From: Nemertoderma westbladi
Lineage: Eukaryota; Xenacoelomorpha; Nemertodermatida; Nemertodermatidae
NCBI GenBank assembly: GCA_032718475.1
Contig: JAUCBJ010001846.1
Span: 537,588-601,587 of the forward strand
Direction of reading: 5' to 3'
Length of the DNA stretch: 64,000 bases
The notes under the pieces are model-generated. The model did no database searches. It had not been told where the DNA came from and saw only the letters and a program-made list of their open reading frames with translations. Shown piece after piece: positions 56,184 to 63,800 of the stretch (positions are counted from its first letter, which is position 1; each line of letters starts with the position of its first letter). Both the position numbers and the translations under genes were made by a program.

Positions 56184-56855
56184 ATGTCAAAAAGAAACAC
56201 CGCAGTCTTAGTTGATGGTGATTTTTATCTTAGGGGCTACAAAAGGCATTTCGGTGCTTTAAATGAACCTGAAAAGGTTGCTAAAAGTTTAATAACACAC
56301 TGTTTGAAGCATATTAGAGATGAGGAAGATCGTTTGTATAGAGTCTTCTTTTATGACTGCTCACCTTTGGGTAAAAAATTAGAACATCCATTAACCAAGA
56401 AACCAATTGATCTTGGTAAAAGCAAGATTTGTGGTTTTAGAAATGCTTTCCATGAGCAGCTTCGCCGAACTCGAAATATGGCATTACGCCTAGGACAACT
56501 TGATGATCAAAATTCTCGTTGGAAGATCAAATATCCGAAAAAAGAAAGAGCTTTACTATCAGGCAAAATAACAATTAAAAATTTATCTGAATCAGATGTA
56601 GCCTACTATGCGCCTCAAAAGGGTGTTGATATGAAAGTGGGCTTAGATATTGCAACACTTTCCTATAAGAAAATTGTTGAAAAAATTGTGCTTATTTCAG
56701 GGGATAGCGATTTTGTTTCTGCATCAAAATTAGCCCGACGAGAGGGTATTGAGTTTGTGCTAGACCCCATGAATTGTCCAATTAAAATTGAATTGCAAGA
56801 GCATATTGATGCACTCAACACAACGCTACCTAACAAAAATATAACTAATCGGTAG
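56184..56855 (+). CDS. NYN-domain (LabA/DUF88-type) putative nuclease
   Basis: I choose ATG 56184, which has a strong Shine-Dalgarno (GGAGG, 7-nt spacing); the frame extends upstream to 56142 without support. The 223 residues show the NYN (PIN-like) pattern. An aspartate lies in AVLVDGDFYL, a conserved stretch reads KGVDMKVGLDIATL, and VLISGDSDFVSASKLA precedes a final strand, IEFVLDPM. These acidic residues bind metal for RNA or DNA cleavage. The gene stands alone behind a terminator-like leader. NYN proteins occur in phages and defence loci, but the role here is unknown. Confidence 0.8.
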   Translation: MSKRNTAVLVDGDFYLRGYKRHFGALNEPEKVAKSLITHCLKHIRDEEDRLYRVFFYDCSPLGKKLEHPLTKKPIDLGKSKICGFRNAFHEQLRRTRNMALRLGQLDDQNSRWKIKYPKKERALLSGKITIKNLSESDVAYYAPQKGVDMKVGLDIATLSYKKIVEKIVLISGDSDFVSASKLARREGIEFVLDPMNCPIKIELQEHIDALNTTLPNKNITNR

Positions 56856-56896
56856 TCTAATATTTAAGTTGGCACTGGCTATTGTGTCACTCAAAA

Positions 56897-57043
56897 TTAA
56901 CTTGCCTTAATCAAAACAACCGCCCCCTTACTATTCCTTGGCATATCCGTTATTTCAATACCAATGGTTTTAAGAGCAGGGGCGTTGGCTTTTATTTTGG
57001 CACTTAAACCCCTTGTGTAAGTTGCAGTTTGAAATGAAAACAT
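56897..57043 (-). CDS. Small ORF (48 aa) downstream of dam
   Basis: The frame encodes 48 residues, basic, starting MFSFQTATYTRGLSAK and including ALKTIGIEITDMPRNSKGAV, which reads like a compact folded domain. No ribosome site is obvious and no family is recognised. The start lies within a pair of 15-bp direct repeats. It follows the 44-aa ORF and dam on the same strand, so a three-gene unit is possible. Confidence 0.45.
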   Translation of the reverse strand: MFSFQTATYTRGLSAKIKANAPALKTIGIEITDMPRNSKGAVVLIKAS

Positions 57044-57062
57044 TTTAAGTTTGAAATGAAAA
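57026..57062. repeat. Two 15-bp direct repeats
   Basis: AGTTTGAAATGAAAA occurs at 57026-57040 and again at 57048-57062, a 22-bp period (two helical turns). They flank the start codon of the 48-aa ORF. The spacing on one face of DNA suggests a regulator-binding site. Confidence 0.7.
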
Positions 57063-57104
57063 ATAAATTCCAAAACAAACTTAAAAACTAAACCACCTTA
57101 AATT

Positions 57105-57239
57105 TCACAACACACACCCCTCACAAACCCCATCCTCCTGAACACTATTTTGATCACTTTGCTCAGTCTTTTTCTTAACCTTCTCCTCAACCTCATCCAA
57201 CCCCTCTAAATACATTTCATTCAATTTGTCATCCATCAT
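57105..57239 (-). CDS. Small acidic ORF (44 aa) overlapping the dam stop
   Basis: The ATG at 57239 follows GTAGGGGAGC, a good ribosome site inside the end of dam, and overlaps its stop (ATGATGGATGA). The product is charged (LDEVEEKVKKKTEQ) and ends with CEGCVL, a possible metal-binding pair of cysteines. No family is recognised. The overlap suggests translational coupling with dam. Confidence 0.5.
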   Translation of the reverse strand: MMDDKLNEMYLEGLDEVEEKVKKKTEQSDQNSVQEDGVCEGCVL

Positions 57240-58038
57240 GCTCCCCTACATCAACATTACTAATCACCAACTCCATACTCTTCTTCCCTGTTTTTTGTCG
57301 ACTCACTGTATATTCTATTTGTGTGGTTTGAATATGAAAGTCTTTGAACAACTCACGCATTTTGGGATGATCGTTGAGTGTGATGATCATTTTGCCTTTG
57401 ATGTTTGATGCAAAATCAGCTAACTGTTGATACTGATCTAGGTTGAAATCAACGCCATAGCCTGCTAACTCAAAGTAGGGTGGGTCACAGAAGAACAGGG
57501 TATGTGGTCTGTCATATTTCTCAATGATCTTTTGCCAAGGCAAGTTCTCAATGAATACTCGAGAAAGCCGAAGATGCGCTTGAGAGAGCTCTTCTTCTAA
57601 TCTCAACAAATTTAGATGGGGTGGAAATGTGGTAGCCGTTCCAAAGGTTTGATTGGAAATGACTGCACCAAAACATAACTTCTGTAAATAGTAAAACCTT
57701 GCTGCTCGTTGGATGTCGGTGAGTGTGTCAGGTATTTTTTGTTTTTCCCACTCAAAGATTTGTCTGGAGCTTAATGCCCATTTAAACTGCCTGATGAATT
57801 CCTCTAAGTGGTTTTGAACAATACGATACAGGTTTACTAACTCTCCATTAATGTCATTGATCACCTCAACCTTGGAGGGCTCTTTTAAAAACAAAAGGGC
57901 TGCTCCTCCACAAAATGGTTCGGTGTAGCATGTGTGTTTGGGAAATAAGGGTAGTAGGTGTTTGGCCAGTCTTTGTTTACCCCCCATCCAAGGGAGGATG
58001 GGTTTGTGTTTAGATGGATAGGGTTGTTGTTTGTGCAT
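57229..58038 (-). CDS. dam: DNA adenine methylase (Dam/D12 class)
   Basis: The 269 residues contain motif X (LPWMGGKQRLAKHLLPLF), motif I (YTEPFCGGAALLF) and the catalytic motif IV (FFCDPPYFEL). This is the order of the D12 adenine methylases that recognise GATC or similar sites. Phage and island-borne copies are common and no restriction partner is seen. Two very small ORFs follow it. Whether a housekeeping dam exists elsewhere cannot be told. Confidence 0.9.
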   Translation of the reverse strand: MHKQQPYPSKHKPILPWMGGKQRLAKHLLPLFPKHTCYTEPFCGGAALLFLKEPSKVEVINDINGELVNLYRIVQNHLEEFIRQFKWALSSRQIFEWEKQKIPDTLTDIQRAARFYYLQKLCFGAVISNQTFGTATTFPPHLNLLRLEEELSQAHLRLSRVFIENLPWQKIIEKYDRPHTLFFCDPPYFELAGYGVDFNLDQYQQLADFASNIKGKMIITLNDHPKMRELFKDFHIQTTQIEYTVSRQKTGKKSMELVISNVDVGEHDG

Positions 58039-58099
58039 TAAATTCTCTCTTATATAATGACCACATCCTTTTCCAGCTGGATTGGTGACGGGTCACCGG

Positions 58100-58356
58100 T
58101 TAAAATGATTGGTTATGAAAAATAGCCCCATATTGATCCGGCCACACCATAACCGGCCCCCATTTATCTAAAATAGGGCGCTCATTAATAGCAAGCCGCT
58201 GGGCAAGCCCATTGGGGCGTGATCAACAGCGCAACACTTTTCACTTTTTAATTGCTCATACACGCGCACCCCAGCCCCTAAATAACATGAAAAATCGTTG
58301 AATTCACCACCCATCCTAACCCTAAAAAACAACAACCCTGAAAAAATTTTTGACAT
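58100..58356 (-). pseudogene. Possible small degraded gene upstream of dam
   Basis: From ATG 58356 the frame encodes MSKIFSGLLFFRVR and GAGVRVYEQLKSEK, then ends in TAG at 58168. Coding-like sequence continues in another frame (LAINERPILDKWGPVMV, ending FHNQSF and TAA at 58100). This suggests one small protein of about 85 residues broken by a frameshift. No family is recognised. Confidence 0.3.
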
Positions 58357-58492
58357 TTAAAAATAAACTGTTAGCCTACCCGTGAACAAAAGTCTGGCTG
58401 TTTTCCATCAACATATAACCCATTGATCAGCAACAAATAATAAACTATTTATTTGGATTTATAGATTATGTGATGTATAAGATAGAAGAATG

Positions 58493-58554
58493 TATACTTA
58501 TGATGACTTTAAGCATTTATACTTATTTGATCAATATAATATTTAAATATTGAT
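58493..58554 (+). promoter_or_regulatory. Candidate promoter and operator of the giant gene
   Basis: Two copies of TATACTTAT lie at 58493 and 58518. A perfect inverted repeat, ATCAATAT/ATATTGAT with a 9-nt spacer, spans 58530-58554 and contains TATAAT (58535-58540), a consensus -10 box; no good -35 box is seen. About 90 nt downstream a strong GGAGG precedes the start codon. A repressor overlapping the -10 box is plausible. The rest of 58357-58645 shows no gene. Confidence 0.45.
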
Positions 58555-58645
58555 ATATATCCCATGCAGTTTATAAAGACAGTAAAGGGTAAGGGGAAAT
58601 GAAAAAGACTAGCCCAACTAGTTAAACCCAGCGGAGGACTTAACA

Positions 58646-60895
58646 ATGTTACTTAGCGAAAAGCAGATATTACAGAACATTCAAACAAAAATTGATACTT
58701 TAGATAAAGCGTTGGATGAATCGCCGCAAGGCGATGACAACCGGTTAAGCAGTGCTCAAATAAAGCTCATCAATTCCCTTCAACAAGACCTTTTTTATAC
58801 TGTAGATCAGCACAGTGGCATTTTTTTAGATGAGATTGTAGAGAGCATTCAGGGTAATTTTGACCAAAATCAATTCAATAGTTGGAAGGATCGACTCAAC
58901 GAAAATAAAACACCTAACAATAAGTTAGCAGTTGCACAAGAAATGTTGGAAGAGATTACCCCATCTTTTGACGTGCCACAGCAGCAGGTAACGATGAGAC
59001 TTGCGACGGATACGGATAATCTGTCTAGTCAGACTTACATGGAAACACAATTGCGGAGAGGGCATTTTACTATCATTGTAAATCCAGTTGTTGATTTTTC
59101 TACTGTGGAACTACTTTCCACCATCGCCCATGAAATGCAACATGTCAACTTACGTCACCTCTGGAGCGTGGTGACGAACCCTGAGGAAACCTTTATTAGG
59201 TTAAGCGATAAAGAGAAATTGTTAGGCAATTTGAGAAGTATTCTCGTTAAACATTCGCAGGCAATTAAGCGGTATCTTCCTGTTAGAGCATTCTATCTAC
59301 AAAACATAGACGAATTACTGGCCCACAATTTAGAAACAGCAGTTGGGTTCCGTATTTTTAATAGTGCAGAAGCGATAGATTACCAGATCATCAAACAGCT
59401 AGGCAGTGCATTTGAGAACGACAACTTCAGCCCAGAACTACCCACTATCTTCCATCAAGCCAACTTTTTTAGGCTGATCGAAACCTTCCGGCGAATAGCT
59501 GCTCCACTGTCCGAACAAGACAAACAATATTTGTGTAACATACTGATGTTGCACACTGCTCCCGCAGATTTTCAATACCTACAGGCAATTGACATTAGAG
59601 AAGTTATTATAGATTTGGAACCACCCAAATACCTCGACCTGCCAATCACTGAGGATGTACTTAGATACTTTAAAGCGCTTGTTCGATCTATTGTGCCTTT
59701 TGAATTTGATGCATTTTGGCAGGAAAATTTTTTTATGCTTACTCTAGAACCTCCATTAACTTTTGAGGAACATTTTTCTCCCTGGAATAAAGAAAAACAA
59801 CAACACCTCATCCCCGCTATTATCAGTATATCACCTGAAACCAACCGTTACTTATATGTAAACGATGGGCAAACCAAACATCTGCTGGACACAGCCACCC
59901 AGCATTTAACCGATATCTTCACTAATTCTGATCAAACCCTTCAAAACTTTGTAGATGAATACCGAAAACTTGCCCCTTTTATCGAAGCGGTTCGACGTAA
60001 CCCGGGCATGAGCATCGCTGATAATCTCGACTCCCCAGAATTCAAAACCGCCCTATTTAACGTCATCGACTTCATAGAGAATGCCAATACCCAAAACCTG
60101 TTGACAGCCCACATTCAACTGCAAACCTTGATTGGTGCGATAGAAGCGTATAGCTCAGGGGAAAACAACGTCAATCTGGAGCAAAACAAGAAACTAGCGC
60201 AACTTAAACAAACCCTAAACACAATCGCGGAACCAGAAAATGATAGCTGGGTAAGGGATAACTACTATAAAATTGCACTCCTACAATTACAATTTAAAGA
60301 TTTGGTTGATGCTCTGAAAAAAAACCTGGCCACCCCAGTTACTCTTTTTGAACCGTTCGATCCCCTGGTTGAGGAGGTTCAAAGACTTATCAATCAAGTA
60401 GAACCCCCGTTTAACCTTGCTGAAATCTCCCTAGCTGAAATCTCCCTAGCTGAAATCCCCATAGAAGATGTCGCTAAACTCCGCCTATACCAACTTGCTA
60501 CAAAAATAACCACCTACAATCAGTGGGATAACCAGCTTGCTCTTATGCTGCCCCAACTGTTGGTGAAGGTGGAAAACTTCAACTACTCCATTAACATCCT
60601 CTTTCAAAAAGACGGTCAAATACAAGTTAACAGTCAAGGCGAACAAATTTATCACTCCATCCACAACCCTGACAGCAACGACCCCATTATTGAACTGGTG
60701 CTGATTAACCCGGATACAAACAATTCCCACTGGGGCGTAAGCATCGAGGGGGCAGTCGAAACCTTCCCCAATGATCCACGACACACTAGCTTTTACCGCG
60801 CTGTACTCACGGCGTTGGTGCATGAAGCACGCATCAGCGATGAAGACATCAGCGATGCAAGACATCAGCGAGCAAGACATCAGCGGATTCCGTGA
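58646..60895 (+). CDS. Giant metallopeptidase-like protein, first reading frame (749 aa)
   Basis: The start ATG has a strong ribosome site (GGAGG, 8-nt spacing). At residues 162-166 lies HEMQH in STIAHEMQHVNLRHL, with a glutamate about 57 residues later (QNIDELLAHNLE, E223) that could be the third zinc ligand. The rest is mostly helical, with an AEISL tandem repeat near residue 595. Near the end, NNSHWGVSIEGAVET and HTSFYRAVLTALVHEA faintly recall OTU-like cysteine proteases, but the nucleophile position is Ser, so this is speculative. There is no signal peptide. The frame ends at TGA 60893 inside a tandem repeat; the protein very likely continues in the next frame. Confidence 0.7.
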   Translation: MLLSEKQILQNIQTKIDTLDKALDESPQGDDNRLSSAQIKLINSLQQDLFYTVDQHSGIFLDEIVESIQGNFDQNQFNSWKDRLNENKTPNNKLAVAQEMLEEITPSFDVPQQQVTMRLATDTDNLSSQTYMETQLRRGHFTIIVNPVVDFSTVELLSTIAHEMQHVNLRHLWSVVTNPEETFIRLSDKEKLLGNLRSILVKHSQAIKRYLPVRAFYLQNIDELLAHNLETAVGFRIFNSAEAIDYQIIKQLGSAFENDNFSPELPTIFHQANFFRLIETFRRIAAPLSEQDKQYLCNILMLHTAPADFQYLQAIDIREVIIDLEPPKYLDLPITEDVLRYFKALVRSIVPFEFDAFWQENFFMLTLEPPLTFEEHFSPWNKEKQQHLIPAIISISPETNRYLYVNDGQTKHLLDTATQHLTDIFTNSDQTLQNFVDEYRKLAPFIEAVRRNPGMSIADNLDSPEFKTALFNVIDFIENANTQNLLTAHIQLQTLIGAIEAYSSGENNVNLEQNKKLAQLKQTLNTIAEPENDSWVRDNYYKIALLQLQFKDLVDALKKNLATPVTLFEPFDPLVEEVQRLINQVEPPFNLAEISLAEISLAEIPIEDVAKLRLYQLATKITTYNQWDNQLALMLPQLLVKVENFNYSINILFQKDGQIQVNSQGEQIYHSIHNPDSNDPIIELVLINPDTNNSHWGVSIEGAVETFPNDPRHTSFYRAVLTALVHEARISDEDISDARHQRARHQRIP
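60417..60460 (+). repeat. 15-bp in-frame tandem repeat (AEISL)
   Basis: Three copies of the unit CTAGCTGAAATCTCC (first one short by one base match, last with one change) encode LAEIS repeats in the giant gene. Being multiples of three, copy changes would keep the frame. Confidence 0.85.
60830..60886 (+). repeat. 15-bp tandem repeat with one 16-bp unit at the frame break
   Basis: Units are 60830-60844 (15 nt), 60845-60860 (16 nt), 60861-60875 (15 nt) and a partial one from 60876. They encode ISDED/ISEQD-like steps. The single extra base in the second unit moves the reading frame by one. Every unit is in codon register in the frame used on its side of the break. Confidence 0.9.
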
Positions 60896-63800
60896 AAGCC
60901 TTTCAGACAACATCAAAGATAATCTGGAGGGGTTAGCTCCTTTTGCTGTTGAGAATTTTGATAGTTTAAAACAGGCGGATATACATCCAGATGATTTAGT
61001 ACAAATGATGGAAAACTTGGCCCTCCCCACCATACTCTCAAAAATACCCTCAGCCGTTCGCTTATTGACCCAATCGACGGCGAAATTATTAACGTATTCA
61101 CAAACTCGAACCATTGCACAATCATCAGTACTATCTGCCGAGTACCAACGAATAACAAATCTACTTCAAAAAAATATCCACATACTCTGGGAAAGCATCA
61201 ATCAAGGCCCTGGTCTTTCATCTATCATCAACAATCTCAATAACCCTGATTTTAATTCAACCCAAACCCTGTATCAACGGACTGTTGAACTACTGCAAGA
61301 AAACGCGATGCCAGATAGCACCTCCGCCCAAATTAGTACAGCCGTGCTTGAATTACTAAACGCCAACCCCGATCTTTTTAATTTCATCCCTGAAAATAAA
61401 AGACAAGCCACAATAGATGCGTTTAAAAAAGACCTGCTGGTCCCTTTAGCACTAGATTATCAACTCACCCAATATAACCACAATCTACTTGAAACCGTTC
61501 AAAACCTGTTTAATCAAACCAACTTTTTACAATTCGTCCAAGACGGACAAGCAGCGCTTAAATATCAGACATTTATAAACCCCCAACAATACCATAGCTA
61601 TATCGCCAAAATCATTGAAAAAATCGCTTTAGCTTTAAAGATTAACAAAATCCCGCGATTAAACATTGTGGGACAACCCATACAAAACGAGCTGGGTGAA
61701 TTTGGGGTAGCCAGTTACCATCATCAGAAGAATCAAATAGCCATTGATTTAACTAAAATAGAGGATATTTATGACATGGTTGGAAAAATCACCCATGAAC
61801 TGATCCATGCCCATCAATACCAACTCCTTGACCGATTTAATAGGGGTGAAATTTCTATCAACTCAGCGGACTACATCACGGTTTTACTACTGAAAGAAAG
61901 CCTTGAAAATCCCCAATTACCTTATGCAAGCAAATTATCTGAACGCTCAGCTCATACCATTGAACACCTAGCCGTTTTGCATCTGGAATCAAAATTAATG
62001 CCTGATCCAGATATTGATGCAAGTATCACAATCCGTTTAGACGCACTCAATGCTATATTTAATACCACTGAACTGCTAGAACTTCTTGCTCAGCCATCGC
62101 TGCCTTTATCAAGTAAAATATTCTTTCATTACCTAGAGACTCAGATCAACAAAACTGACACTGAAATTGAAGTTAGCGAATACCCTCAATTAAAACAAAC
62201 CATCAACACCCTCCCTAAAGACTGGAAGCACTACCTATTCGACCACAAGCCCGAACTGGCCAAAACCTTAGGCTTTGATGAGTCCGAACGATTTATCCGC
62301 GCCAATCAACGTGCCCTAGAACAAAGCTCGCTTGCTATCACCGAGCCTGTCTTGATCCTCACCGAAGCGGGCAAACAACATATCACGAATGCTCCCCTGA
62401 CAGATGGCATCAACTATATCAGTGTTGATATCAATCAGTATTTAAATAACATCAATCAAATCAATACAGAACAACTCAACCAATATTTGATCAGCCATAT
62501 ACCAAATGCCAACTTTGATGCAATTGTAAATACCTACCAACAATGGGTACGTATTCACAAGGAACAACGCGAAGATGAGCGTTACGGACTATCCTCATCA
62601 TTACCGTTAGGAAAAGACATGCACCTCTACCTGCAATATCAAAACAATCAACTCTCAGGCCTACTCATTAGCCTGAAACTAATAAACAATAACGTTAACT
62701 TAATCACATTGGTCAGTGACCCTAACAAACAACGACAAGGACTCGCCACACAACTGGTTCAACACGCTAGTGCAGATGTCTTCAACAACCAGCCTGAAAT
62801 TAACACCCTCTATGCCGATAAAATCATTCACACCGGGGCCACCCATGCCTTATTAAATAACTATTTTGAACCCTTTTATAATAATACCAATCAGGGGCGC
62901 CTCAATTACATGGGGGGCAATCCGCAACAGCGTACCTACCATGATCTGTACAATTATCTACCGCAAGCGCAAGGCGAAAATCTCCTGGTAAAAGTTGATG
63001 AACCACAAGGTGCCGAAGCCGGCTTAAGCCCCAATCAAGCCCTAATCAACCAGCTTCAAGACTTGGCTCAAAATGGCCCCAACCTCGCTATTCAGGCTGA
63101 AATTGAACAAGGGCTGGAAACACAACAATACAGCATGCTTGATATCATAGAGATCATTAATCAGCAACCACTCGGTACGCTTAACAAAAATCAAAGAGAA
63201 AATCTCAACGCATCGCTGCAAGCGCTGAAAGTAAGCCAAGTATCAGAGCTTGTCACCCAACAAATCGATCAAATCATTGAGGCGCCCCAACAAGCTCTCA
63301 TCAATAAGGCCACCCAACTGATCAAAGCCTTTGGCCAAACCATCAGCAACAACACAGAACAACAAGCCAATGAATTTACTCAAGCCATTGGCCAATACGA
63401 TTGGCATACCATTAATCAGGCCTTTGAGGCAACACAATCAACCCTCAATCAAGCAGAGTCCAGCAAAGTGCTTAAAGCCTTAGAAACCTTCAGCATGCCT
63501 GTTGCACAAAAAGTTAAACTTTTGAGAATACACAGCAATACTTATGGTTTAGGGGGCGCGCCTGGGGACATGGATTTGTCAAATTCGCCTTTTGTAGAGT
63601 ATTTAAGGCAGTTTGCAAATGGTAAAAATGAAGATTCATATTTAAATTGGGTGCCTGAATCTTATGATGTATCGGTAGCTGAAGAACAAATTATTGCCAA
63701 TTCTATTAACGATATTTTAGGTGATACTACTATTAATTTTAGCGATTTAAAAACACGCATGAACGAATCAGGTCATGCATTAAGTGATGAAAGGCTTCTA

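Noticed and set aside
60700-60850. OTU-like cysteine protease domain near the end of the first frame of the giant gene
   Set aside because: Only a weak resemblance (HWGVSI and SFYRAV) and the nucleophile position is serine; kept as a remark, not a feature.
60485-61114. 209-codon minus-strand frame across the frame break of the giant gene
   Set aside because: Both plus-strand frames are better supported by repeat register, motifs and the ribosome site; the antisense frame has no recognisable motif.
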